This document shows positions 8,347 to 15,276 of a stretch of DNA of 34,638 nucleotides, piece by piece (within the stretch, counting starts at the first letter, position 1; each line of letters starts with the position of its first letter). The notes beneath the pieces were generated by a model, which saw nothing but the letters and a program-made list of their open reading frames with translations, ran no database searches and had not been told where the DNA came from. The DNA is taken from assembly GCA_002011235.1 (NCBI GenBank), contig MTMO01000054.1:1-34638 (forward strand). Direction: 5' to 3'. Source of the DNA: Archaeoglobus sp. JdFR-27. Its GTDB lineage: Archaea; Halobacteriota; Archaeoglobi; Archaeoglobales; Archaeoglobaceae. The position numbers and the translations under genes are program-made.

Positions 8347-9081
8347 ATGGATGAGACCTTAAAGGATCTCGAAGACCCTGTCGAGATGCTCGTTGAAATG
8401 GCAAAAAAGGGAGAGATAGATCCCTGGAACATAGATGTAGTTGATGTTGCCGCAAGATTTCTTGAAAGGCTTGAGAGAGCCCAGAAACTTGATTTAAGGA
8501 TATCAGGCAGAGTCTTACTTTATGCAGCCATTTTAATCAGAATGAAAGCTGAGATTCTAAGTCAGGAGGCTTCAAGAGTTAGGAGGGAGGAGCCTGAGAT
8601 AATTCCCGACGAGATTGACTTTGGAGAGTTCTTTGAGACCGAATTTGAGCTAAGTATAAGAGATTCTGATGGAATCAAGGAAACGGGAGATGAGCTAATA
8701 GACAGCCTGATTTCAGTGCAAAGAAAAACAACAAGGAGGTTTACCACGCTAAAAGATCTTATCAGAGAGCTTCAAATGGCTGAAAATGTGGAAAAAAGAA
8801 GAAGAATTAGGAAAAAAGTTGAAAGGGAGGAAGCAATAAAGCAAACCCTTGAAACTCCCCATGAAGAGGATATCGAGGATATTCTGATAAGGGTTGAGAA
8901 TGAATTATTAAAGCTTTTCAGACGGAAAGAACCGCTTTATTTCTCTGAAGTTGTAAGAGGTAAAGAAAAGGAGAAGCTCACCTACTATCTGTCAATCCTT
9001 CATCTTGCCTTTAGGAAGATCTTAGAGGTTAGACAGGAGAGGCTTTACGACACTGACATAGAATTAAGACTTTACAGGTGA
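8347..9081 (+). CDS. scpA: segregation and condensation protein A (kleisin)
   Basis: Kleisin subunit that bridges the two SMC heads and binds ScpB. The 244-residue protein starts with the typical block DPVEMLVEMAKKGEIDPWNIDVVDVAARFLERL and continues with LDLRISGRVLLYAAILIRMKAEIL, the N-terminal helical domain that contacts the SMC neck. The middle is acidic and variable. The C-terminal part (about 190-244) contains a winged-helix-like segment, LYFSEVVRG through LHLAFRKILEVRQERLYDTDIELRLYR, expected to bind the SMC head. It lies 13 nt after smc and 4 nt before scpB, so the three are certainly one operon. Confidence 0.95.
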   Translation: MDETLKDLEDPVEMLVEMAKKGEIDPWNIDVVDVAARFLERLERAQKLDLRISGRVLLYAAILIRMKAEILSQEASRVRREEPEIIPDEIDFGEFFETEFELSIRDSDGIKETGDELIDSLISVQRKTTRRFTTLKDLIRELQMAENVEKRRRIRKKVEREEAIKQTLETPHEEDIEDILIRVENELLKLFRRKEPLYFSEVVRGKEKEKLTYYLSILHLAFRKILEVRQERLYDTDIELRLYR

Positions 9082-9085
9082 GATA

Positions 9086-9631
9086 ATGGATCCAGAAGGA
9101 ATGGATCCAAAAAAAATTGTTGAGGCCGTTCTCTTTTCATCTCCAGATCCCCTTTCAATCACCAAGATCTCAAAAATTACGAAAATCGACTCAGGAGTCG
9201 TTGAAAGAGCTATTAAAGACCTTATTGAAGAGTACAATACAAGAGATAGCTCAATTGAGATTCTTGAACTGGGAAAGAGGTATCTAATGAGGGTAAAACC
9301 TGACTACTTTTCCTATATTGAAAAATTTGCTGAAAAAGATATGGATAGGGGCACACAAAGAACTCTTGCAGTTATAGCCCTCAAACAACCGATTCTGCTT
9401 TCAAAACTTGCAAAAATCAGAGGAAACAAGTGTTACGGGCATGTAAAGCATCTTGAGGAATTAGGATTGATAAGAAGTGAAAAAAAGGGTAGAAGTAGGC
9501 TACTAACAACAACGAGACACTTTGCCAAATACTTTGGATTGAAATCGAGTGACCCAGAAGAGATCAGAGAAATACTCGGCAAGAGGGTAAAATCCAGGGA
9601 CCCAAGTTTGAAAAGCTTCCTTGATGTTTGA
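9086..9631 (+). CDS. scpB: segregation and condensation protein B
   Basis: Dimeric winged-helix partner of ScpA in the SMC complex. The 181 residues contain two winged-helix units: KKIVEAVLFSSPDPLSITKISKITKID near the start, and TQRTLAVIALKQPILLSKLAKIRG, then KHLEELGLIRSEKKGRSRLLTTTRHFAKYFGL near the end, the classical ScpB pattern. ATG 9086 is preferred because GGTGA of the scpA end serves as its SD. An in-frame ATG at 9101 is possible, since ATGGATCCA occurs at both sites, but the AGAAGGA before it leaves no spacer. It is the third gene of the smc operon. Confidence 0.93.
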   Translation: MDPEGMDPKKIVEAVLFSSPDPLSITKISKITKIDSGVVERAIKDLIEEYNTRDSSIEILELGKRYLMRVKPDYFSYIEKFAEKDMDRGTQRTLAVIALKQPILLSKLAKIRGNKCYGHVKHLEELGLIRSEKKGRSRLLTTTRHFAKYFGLKSSDPEEIREILGKRVKSRDPSLKSFLDV

Positions 9632-9675
9632 TAAGAGTGAATCCGTTAGTTTAATTGAATAGAAAACCTAAAAAG

Positions 9676-9684
9676 ATTTTTAAC
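9676..9684 (+). promoter_or_regulatory. TATA-like box for the gene at 9707
   Basis: ATTTTTAAC is centred 27 nt before ATG 9707 and no SD intervenes, so this gene probably has its own leaderless transcript although it follows scpB closely. Confidence 0.45.
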
Positions 9685-9706
9685 ATCCTCATGAAAGTTG
9701 AATTCC

Positions 9707-10477
9707 ATGGGGAAAGATGATCCAAAAGATATTTCCTCAATCCTTTCACAACTGCCAAAGCTCATAGACAATGAGGTAGTGTCAGAGAAGGAGATAGAAG
9801 CAAAGCTTTTAAGAGCCGTTCTGAGAAATTTGGAGGTCAAGTCAGAGGTCAATATCTCAAATCTTCCTGAGTTTTCAACCCTGTTAGAAGAGGTGAAAGA
9901 GAGCCTTTTTGAGATTCCCCTTTCAATCACTTCTCCCCACTTTTCAGAGAAACTCGAATTGGGTGGTGTGGTCTTCTGCCATCTTCACACGTGTAAACCA
10001 GATGTAGAAAAGATGAATAGAGCTTATAGCAATTATCTAAAGGCAAAGGAGTTTCTGGATGTCTTACCAAAACTAAAAGAGATTACAGATAGATTTTTCT
10101 CAAATTATTCTGTCAAAGATGGTGTTATAAGGGAATATGGAGGAAAACAAAAAGCATGGGTCTTTTTCACGACTATGGATGACCTTTTTGAGGATTTGGA
10201 TTTCCATCTCAACCTCGCAAGCACGCTGAATGGAAGATATTGTGTAGTTGTCCCTACTGAAAAAAGCCTAAAAAACTTCATAAAATTTTTCAGAGAACAT
10301 TCAGAAAAAGCAAAGAGAGCGGGCCTTCGCATATGGGTCGCCGACCCCAAAAAAGGTACAATCGATCCTTTCATAGGTTATCCCAAGGATCTCAGCCTGA
10401 TAAAAAACTTCAATAATCCTAAGATTGCTTCTATAATATCCTCCTATTGGAGAATTGAGGTAAAAGAACTTGATTGA
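9707..10477 (+). CDS. unrecognised cytoplasmic protein downstream of scpB
   Basis: A 256-residue protein that I cannot assign to a family. There is no signal peptide or membrane segment. The N-terminal third (to about 75) is helical and acidic. Then a FCHLHTCKPDVEK motif appears near residue 95, and the second half has an alternating strand/helix pattern (KAWVFFTTMDDLFEDL, RYCVVVPTEKSLKNFIKFF, RAGLRIWVADPKKGTIDPFIGYPKDL) suggestive of an alpha/beta domain. ATG 9707 is chosen over TTG 9698 because the TATA-like box is 27 nt upstream of it. It follows the smc operon on the same strand by 75 nt, a weak hint of a link. The stop is followed after 1 nt by a tandem TTTATTATAA repeat. Confidence 0.75.
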   Translation: MGKDDPKDISSILSQLPKLIDNEVVSEKEIEAKLLRAVLRNLEVKSEVNISNLPEFSTLLEEVKESLFEIPLSITSPHFSEKLELGGVVFCHLHTCKPDVEKMNRAYSNYLKAKEFLDVLPKLKEITDRFFSNYSVKDGVIREYGGKQKAWVFFTTMDDLFEDLDFHLNLASTLNGRYCVVVPTEKSLKNFIKFFREHSEKAKRAGLRIWVADPKKGTIDPFIGYPKDLSLIKNFNNPKIASIISSYWRIEVKELD

Positions 10478-10478
10478 G

Positions 10479-10514
10479 TTTATTATAATTTATTATAAAC
10501 TTGTAAATTTACAA
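10479..10514. repeat. tandem TTTATTATAA x2 plus a 14-bp palindrome in a convergent gap
   Basis: Two perfect copies of TTTATTATAA occupy 10479-10488 and 10489-10498, directly after the stop of the plus-strand gene. TTGTAAATTTACAA, a perfect 14-bp palindrome, follows at 10501-10514. The two flanking genes converge here, so a termination or insulating role is plausible. Confidence 0.65.
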
Positions 10515-10551
10515 AATCCTTAGAACCATCTAATCAATTTAACTACCAGAA

Positions 10552-11181
10552 CTATCTGATCCTCCTACCCCTTACAAAATCGTAGATCCTTCTTGCCTGT
10601 TTTTCCCCGATTCCATCAACTTTCATGAGCTCTGAAATCGGAGCATTGATGACTCTTTGAATGTTTCCAAGCTTTTCCAGTAGCCTCCTCGCTTTTTCTT
10701 CTCCAATCCCAGGGATGGCTGTCAGCATCGCAATGCTATCATCAACCTTAGCTTTCCTTAACCTCGGAGCAGTCCTAAGCCTTCCTTCTTCAAGCTGACG
10801 ATTCAAAGATTTGAGGACCAAACAGAAGTCTTCATCGCTTTCTACCTGAACGGGTATAACCCTTTGGCCGGTTTTGAGGGATATACTTAGAATGCTTCCG
10901 ATAAATGCATCCTTTTTTATCCTCGAAAAATCTGGCCTGCCGATTATGCAAAGAAACGAGAGCTGGTAAGACTTGGAAAGGTTGTGAATCTGATTAAAAA
11001 ATCTTCCATCAGCGATCGAGGAAACATAATCGCTTGCACTTTTTCTTTCTACAGCCACAACATAGCCCTGGTGATGGATCAAGTAGTCTGCTAACTCGAG
11101 TCGCTTCCTCACCACTTTCAAGCCTAGAGAGGTAAGCATTTCAATTATCCTTTGTGGTTCTCTATCATCAGCAAAGATCAT
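10552..11181 (-). CDS. short XPF/Mus81-type ERCC4 endonuclease with tandem HhH
   Basis: Structure-specific endonuclease for branched DNA (flaps, forks). The 209-residue protein has the nuclease core with ADDRE (D5 D6 R7 E8), D32 in LADYLI, and the signature VERKSASDYVSSI with E45 R46 K47 and D51. After a linker, a tandem helix-hairpin-helix domain fills about 140-205 (MLTAIPGIGEEKARRLLEKLG and LMKVDGIGEKQARRIYDFV). There is no N-terminal SF2 helicase, so it is the short form rather than the fused Hef of many euryarchaea. No PCNA-binding motif is evident at the C-terminus (RGRRIR). It follows rlmE by 9 nt on the minus strand and is the last gene of that operon. Confidence 0.93.
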   Translation of the reverse strand: MIFADDREPQRIIEMLTSLGLKVVRKRLELADYLIHHQGYVVAVERKSASDYVSSIADGRFFNQIHNLSKSYQLSFLCIIGRPDFSRIKKDAFIGSILSISLKTGQRVIPVQVESDEDFCLVLKSLNRQLEEGRLRTAPRLRKAKVDDSIAMLTAIPGIGEEKARRLLEKLGNIQRVINAPISELMKVDGIGEKQARRIYDFVRGRRIR

Positions 11182-11190
11182 AAAATTAAC

Positions 11191-11793
11191 CTACCTCTGA
11201 TCATCCTTTCTAAATCCTTTTCCAATAAAATAAACTTCCGAACTCCTTTTTCTAGAAGCTTGTGGGGAATGGAATTTTTTAAACCTGAATTTGGGTGCAA
11301 CTTCTCGGTAAAATGATTCGATTTCTTCCCCTTGAAAAACCTTAACGAGAAAATTCCCTCCTCTCCTCAGAAATAACTTTGCAAATTCGAAAGAGGCTTT
11401 TGCCAGATCTATAGACAACAAATGATCTATCGTCCACTTTCCTGTTAGTTTAGGCGAGGCATCGCTTATAACAGCATCAAATTCGATTTTGAGATCCCTT
11501 ACCGCTTTAATGGTTTCTTCTTTGGTAATATCTCCCCTGATGATCGTAACGCCATCCATTGGAGGCATTGGATTTATGTCAATTGCAACAACCTCTGCTC
11601 CGAGTTCAGTTGCAACCTGGCTCCATCCACCAGGAGAAGCTCCTAAATCGAGAACTTTGTAACCGCTTTTGATGAGGTTGAACTTCTTGTTGATTTGGAT
11701 GAGCTTAAAAGCTGCCCTGCTTCGATAACCTTTTTCCTTAGCTTTCCAATAGTAGTAATCCTGTCTATCCCGTGTCCGTCTGGGTTTCGCCAT
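11191..11793 (-). CDS. rlmE: 23S rRNA (uridine-2'-O-)methyltransferase, FtsJ/RrmJ family
   Basis: SAM-dependent 2'-O-methyltransferase acting on large-subunit rRNA. Of 200 residues, the N-terminus DRQDYYYWKAKEKGYRSRAAFKL is the family hallmark, and the SAM loop VLDLGASPGGWSQV spans about 47-60. The K-D-K-E catalytic tetrad is complete: K30, D111 (VISDASPKLTG), K151 (FLVKVFQG) and E186 (SSEVYFIG). There is no C-terminal TRAM domain, which some archaeal homologues carry. It starts 2 nt after the YjbQ-family stop and ends 9 nt before the XPF-type gene, so it belongs to the same minus-strand operon. Confidence 0.95.
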   Translation of the reverse strand: MAKPRRTRDRQDYYYWKAKEKGYRSRAAFKLIQINKKFNLIKSGYKVLDLGASPGGWSQVATELGAEVVAIDINPMPPMDGVTIIRGDITKEETIKAVRDLKIEFDAVISDASPKLTGKWTIDHLLSIDLAKASFEFAKLFLRRGGNFLVKVFQGEEIESFYREVAPKFRFKKFHSPQASRKRSSEVYFIGKGFRKDDQR

Positions 11794-11795
11794 GA

Positions 11796-12191
11796 CTATG
11801 TTGCTATAACTTTTACAACTATTCTTCGATTGCTTCTTGGCCCATCAAGCTCGATAAAAAGTACCCTCTGCCATGTACCCAGATCTAATCTTCCATTGGA
11901 TACCGGCACTACAACGCTGTTCCCTAATAAAATCGCCCTAATGTGGGAGTCTGCGTTATCATCCATTATATCATGCTTGTAACCCGCCCCTCTCGGCACC
12001 AATCTGCACATCACATCTTCAATATCTTCCATCAGCCCCCGTTCTCCTTCGTTTATCGTTATAGCAGTTGTTGTATGGCGGGTATAGATAATCGCCAGAC
12101 CATCTCTAACCCCAGTTTTCCTCACTTCTTCCTGGACCTTATCCGTTATGTCGATTATTTCCGTTCTTTTTGAAGTTCTCAATTCAAGCAT
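11796..12191 (-). CDS. YjbQ / UPF0047 family protein
   Basis: A 131-residue single-domain protein of the YjbQ (UPF0047) family, for which a side thiamine-phosphate synthase activity has been reported. The physiological role in archaea is not settled. The signature YTRHTTTAITINEGERGLMEDI (about residues 36-57) and the second metal-site block YKHDIMDDNADSHIRAILLG are both present, as is the closing strand QRVLFIELDGPRSNRRIVV. The histidines in the HTT, KHD and SHI contexts are the expected metal ligands. ATG 12191 is preferred over an upstream in-frame TTG at 12197, since TTTTTTTAA sits about 26 nt upstream. An 11-bp repeat array lies just beyond that promoter. Confidence 0.9.
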   Translation of the reverse strand: MLELRTSKRTEIIDITDKVQEEVRKTGVRDGLAIIYTRHTTTAITINEGERGLMEDIEDVMCRLVPRGAGYKHDIMDDNADSHIRAILLGNSVVVPVSNGRLDLGTWQRVLFIELDGPRSNRRIVVKVIAT

Positions 12192-12224
12192 AATCAAAAT
12201 TCGGATTCAAATTAAAAAAACTTT

Positions 12225-12268
12225 ACATAAATCAGACATAACATAAACCCTACATAAACTTTACATAA
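12225..12268. repeat. five ACATAA copies, mostly 11 bp apart, across the Clp1/YjbQ junction
   Basis: ACATAA begins at 12225, 12236, 12241, 12252 and 12263, giving spacings of 11, 5, 11 and 11 bp. The last copies overlap the final codons of the kinase gene, whose stop is at 12250-12252. On the minus strand the unit reads TTATGT and sits just upstream of the TTTTTTTAA promoter of the YjbQ gene, where an activator or repressor would bind. Confidence 0.65.
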
Positions 12269-13464
12269 CACTCCCTAAAATCATCGTCTAGTCTGAAATC
12301 CCCAAACTCAATTCGTAAGACTTTTTCTTTTACAGAGGTAAGGACTTTTATCATACCATTGTAATTAACCTCCTTGATTGTCCCAAAACCGAGATATCTG
12401 TCTGAATACAAGCCCACTAAAAGACCGATTAATTCCTCTTCTGGAATGATAAATAAATCTTCAACACCGTAAATTTCCTTTAACGTCTTGAGAACCCCCC
12501 TACTTATCTCCGGATGGTTTTTAACGAAAATGTTTAAAAAATCATCCCCTTTTTCAGCATATATCACCTCACCAAAAATGTCGTTGAGAACCGCAAGATC
12601 TTCTTTGCCAAGGGTTTTTCCCTTAAAAATCTTCCAACTCTTCGATCTCAGCTTTTTAGTATCCAGTTCAATTTCTCTTGCATCAGAAAGGAGTTCAGCA
12701 TACCTCCTACTTCTGAAATTCATCCTTACGTTTCTGCTCCTTTTAGCCGCAGCAAAAGGCTCAACTTTCAAAACCTCTATATCAATAAAATCAAGGAAAG
12801 ATGGGTTCTCAAACGCAAGTACGGCATCGGGTTCGAGGATGTTCAGCTTAGCGAGCTTGTATTCCTGGGCTTTTCTACCCCTAACCCACCCCGTTGAATC
12901 TATGATTATCGTTTCAGCATTTTCCTTGATCCTTTGCAACTTCTTTCTGAGGTCGAAGACCGCATTCAGGCAGCGAGCTTCCCTCCCACCTGGAGAAATC
13001 GTTCCAACGAATTCTCCGTCAGCCATCCTTATCTCTGAAATCGACACAACTTTATCATCTGAGATGCCAATACCCATTGCTCCGGGGTGAGCTATGCTCG
13101 ACTGCCCGATATCAAGATCTATCAAAATTTTTTTGCCTTCGATTAGGTTGTTCAGATAGGTGGCAAGGCTGCTTTTCCCCGAATCGGAAGACCCATAGAT
13201 GAAAAAACTTTTGAATTCATGGGCCCTATCAAGAACTTTTTTCCAAGAATCAGGAATCGTGCTCCCTTTAACAGGAATATAGAACGTTTCATCACTAAGA
13301 AAAAGAGTTGAATCTTCCTCGAAATAAACTGGGAAAGCCTTATCTTCAGGAATCTGAATTTCTTTGATTTCACAACCAAAGACGCTTGCTTTTCCCTCAA
13401 CTTTAATAACAGAGGGACCTTTGACGATAACGGTTGTGTCCTTTTTATCGCTGAAGGAGATCAT
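12250..13464 (-). CDS. polynucleotide 5'-hydroxyl kinase, Clp1/Grc3 type
   Basis: ATP-dependent kinase phosphorylating 5'-OH ends of RNA or DNA, with a probable role in RNA processing or repair. Walker A is GSSDSGKSSL near residues 91-100, followed by KILIDLDIGQSSIAHPGAMGIG, the Clp1/Grc3 block that holds the nucleic-acid end. The lid-type segment IIIDSTGWVRGRKAQEYKLAKL is near 185-205. A beta-rich N-terminal domain (1-85) and a C-terminal domain with a YLGFGTIKEVNYNGMIKVLT strand complete the 404 residues. ATG 13464 lies about 27 nt after a TTTTTATTC promoter. GTG 13467 would add one residue. It is the first gene of the minus-strand unit with YjbQ, rlmE and the XPF-type nuclease. Confidence 0.88.
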   Translation of the reverse strand: MISFSDKKDTTVIVKGPSVIKVEGKASVFGCEIKEIQIPEDKAFPVYFEEDSTLFLSDETFYIPVKGSTIPDSWKKVLDRAHEFKSFFIYGSSDSGKSSLATYLNNLIEGKKILIDLDIGQSSIAHPGAMGIGISDDKVVSISEIRMADGEFVGTISPGGREARCLNAVFDLRKKLQRIKENAETIIIDSTGWVRGRKAQEYKLAKLNILEPDAVLAFENPSFLDFIDIEVLKVEPFAAAKRSRNVRMNFRSRRYAELLSDAREIELDTKKLRSKSWKIFKGKTLGKEDLAVLNDIFGEVIYAEKGDDFLNIFVKNHPEISRGVLKTLKEIYGVEDLFIIPEEELIGLLVGLYSDRYLGFGTIKEVNYNGMIKVLTSVKEKVLRIEFGDFRLDDDFRECYVKFM

Positions 13465-13540
13465 CACAAAAATTAAAAAGACTCAGAATAAAAACATATT
13501 TGAATAATTCGATGCTATTAATGCTCTTGTTACCCCAACT

Positions 13541-14476
13541 TCATCCTTTGGTATTCGTACCATTCGCGGTATTGTTTGTGGTGTTTTCCACAGGTTTTAT
13601 CTCGATCATCCTCATTTCCGGTTCAAGCTGCATCAGCTTTGTAAGATTCGTATCTCCCATCACAGCCATACTAAGCCCATCTTTGAAGTTTTTGAATCTG
13701 TAGTAAGCTGTTTCGTTTGACTTTATAAAAAAGCCATTTTTCGTGAAGTTCATTAGGACGACTTTCTCATAGTAAGTTCCGTTTGATGTGTTATTTATTC
13801 TGTAGGCTGCAAGATAGAAGTCAAAGAAACCTGATGCATTACCTTGTACAAGCTGTTTTACCGCATTACCTTTGAACATTATTATTAAGTTGTAATCTCC
13901 CTTAGGCATTCTTCCAGTAAAATTCTCAACTTCCGATGCGAGGCTTTTTCCCTTTCCTGAAATCGTATCCAAAGTTCTAACAACAATACCGGTTGTTCCG
14001 AAAAGGAAGGGACTTGTTTGATCCACCAAAGAAATCCCCTTATTCGATTTTATTTTGTAGCCATTGTAAACATCCTCTGACTCATGAGTGAAAAAGACCT
14101 TCGTTTTGTTAACGTCAATTAGATAAAGAAGCTCAGGAAATACTCCTGAGTAACTGGAGACCATGAATCTGCTGATTCCCTGGCTAAAACGGAGGTTGGA
14201 GAAGAACTCTGAATCCATATTATTCGTGACTATCCTTTTTAAAATATCAGAGAGTTCTGGGTTTGAGTTCGCAAAATTCACATACACTACCTGATCTGCT
14301 CCTGAAGGTATCTTTGATATCAGCCCCTGAAAGCCTTCTGGGAAGTTAAACTCAACCTCCCTTTGATGGGTAGTTTGGGTCCGTTTTGCGGCATAAGTTA
14401 GAACTGAACCGATCATTATGAGCGCAAGAAGGATAGCAAGCAATCTTGCTCCTTTAGACTCCATTTTACGGGCCAT
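13541..14476 (-). CDS. membrane-anchored, sequon-rich surface protein of unknown function
   Basis: 311 residues that I do not recognise. A single hydrophobic segment at about 11-30 (ARLLAILLALIMIGSVLTYAA), preceded by basic residues, is an uncleaved anchor or signal peptide, so the rest should face outside the membrane. The outside part contains about ten N-X-S/T sequons (NKT, NFT, NAS, NTS, NGT, NET, NLT, NTT among them), and the last 20 residues are Asn/Thr-rich, as in archaeal S-layer-associated glycoproteins. There are no Cys residues and no metal motif. It lies 73 nt upstream of the Clp1-like gene on the same strand. ATG 14476 has no clear SD. Confidence 0.7.
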   Translation of the reverse strand: MARKMESKGARLLAILLALIMIGSVLTYAAKRTQTTHQREVEFNFPEGFQGLISKIPSGADQVVYVNFANSNPELSDILKRIVTNNMDSEFFSNLRFSQGISRFMVSSYSGVFPELLYLIDVNKTKVFFTHESEDVYNGYKIKSNKGISLVDQTSPFLFGTTGIVVRTLDTISGKGKSLASEVENFTGRMPKGDYNLIIMFKGNAVKQLVQGNASGFFDFYLAAYRINNTSNGTYYEKVVLMNFTKNGFFIKSNETAYYRFKNFKDGLSMAVMGDTNLTKLMQLEPEMRMIEIKPVENTTNNTANGTNTKG

Positions 14477-14580
14477 GATCTATGTCGAAGCATCGGGAAG
14501 ATAAATCTTTTTGAGAAATTTAGTTTGAAGTTGTATGAGAGGAAAGTCAAGGACAGTAAAATATAGAAAAATTAAAAAAT

Positions 14581-14805
14581 CTAAAGCATGCTGCTTTCAC
14601 TCAACAAACCTTTATACCTTTCATCGAGCATCTTATTGAGCTCATCAAAAATTATCTTAATGCTTCCAAGATCCAAACCGAGCTCGGAAGCAACGTCATT
14701 CGCCTTTCTCAAATCCAAAAACGTTATTCCTTCTTTTGATACTCGATCATCGATTAGTTTTTTTATGTATTTGACGATCTTTTCTTCGTCTGACTCCGAG
14801 CCCAT
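14581..14805 (-). CDS. small helical protein, possible winged-helix, unknown function
   Basis: A 74-residue acidic protein, mostly helical. KIVKYIKKLIDDRVSKEGITFLDLRKANDVASELGLDLGSIKIIFDELNKML has the look of a compact helix-turn-helix unit, but no family is recognised. On the minus strand, TTATTTAA about 30 nt upstream of ATG 14805 gives a leaderless promoter. A plus-strand frame over the same bases is Ser/Leu-rich and judged non-coding. It is divergent from the ferredoxin gene, with about 130 bp of purine-rich DNA between. Confidence 0.6.
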   Translation of the reverse strand: MGSESDEEKIVKYIKKLIDDRVSKEGITFLDLRKANDVASELGLDLGSIKIIFDELNKMLDERYKGLLSESSML

Positions 14806-14902
14806 AATATAAATTGATTTTGAAGGTTAAATAATTATCTAAAAGAGTGAAGGAGAAATGTGAAATAAGGAAAAGAGAAAGAAAATGAAAAATATGGAAA
14901 AG

Positions 14903-14910
14903 ATTTTTAA
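14903..14910 (+). promoter_or_regulatory. TATA-like box for the ferredoxin gene
   Basis: ATTTTTAA is centred 27 nt before ATG 14934 and no SD precedes that ATG. This supports a leaderless start there rather than at the out-of-frame ATGs at 14912 and 14930. Confidence 0.45.
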
Positions 14911-14933
14911 CATGAATTCTTGGAACCAAATGC

Positions 14934-15104
14934 ATGCCAGCGGTTGTTGATGGAGAGCTTTGCGATGGTTGTGGAATTTGTGTCGAAGAGTGTCCCATGG
15001 GCGCCATAGAGCTGAACGACAAAGCTGTGGTCGATGAAGAGATTTGTACTGAATGCGGAACTTGCATAGACGTTTGTCCGAAGGATGCGATAGTTCTTGA
15101 ATAA
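14934..15104 (+). CDS. 2[4Fe-4S] ferredoxin, 56 residues
   Basis: A short gene encoding a clostridial-type 8-Cys ferredoxin, a soluble low-potential electron carrier in the cytoplasm. The cluster ligands are C10, C13, C16 and C20 (CDGCGICVEECP), and C38, C41, C44 and C48 (CTECGTCIDVCP), with the symmetrical MGAIEL and KDAIVL strands after each. The MPAVVDGELC start is normal for the family, and the stop TAA is at 15102-15104. It has its own TATA-like box and no operon partner. The next gene is 172 bp away. Confidence 0.93.
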   Translation: MPAVVDGELCDGCGICVEECPMGAIELNDKAVVDEEICTECGTCIDVCPKDAIVLE

Positions 15105-15276
15105 TTTCTCGGATGTCCAGCTTAATTTCACTCTGGTTTCATCTCAATTTCAGACCAATCTTAAATTATATATTTCATAAGTTCAAAATTGAGTCCAGGT
15201 TGAGGAAAATTGAGAAAAATTGAATTAAGATTAGAATAGGATTAGATTAAGATCTTTAAAGGGCAGAGGGGTATGT

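Noticed and set aside
9086-9109. ATGGATCCA repeated at the scpB start as a possible start-choice switch
   Set aside because: The second ATG has no spacer after its purine stretch; most likely a chance duplication.
14588-14812. A 74-codon plus-strand frame of the same length as the small minus-strand gene
   Set aside because: Composition is Ser/Leu-rich, and the minus-strand frame has a better promoter and a balanced, helical composition.
15180-15250. AAAATTGAG and GATTAGA-like repeats before the arvA-like gene
   Set aside because: Loose purine-rich low complexity with irregular spacing; not convincing as a regulatory array.
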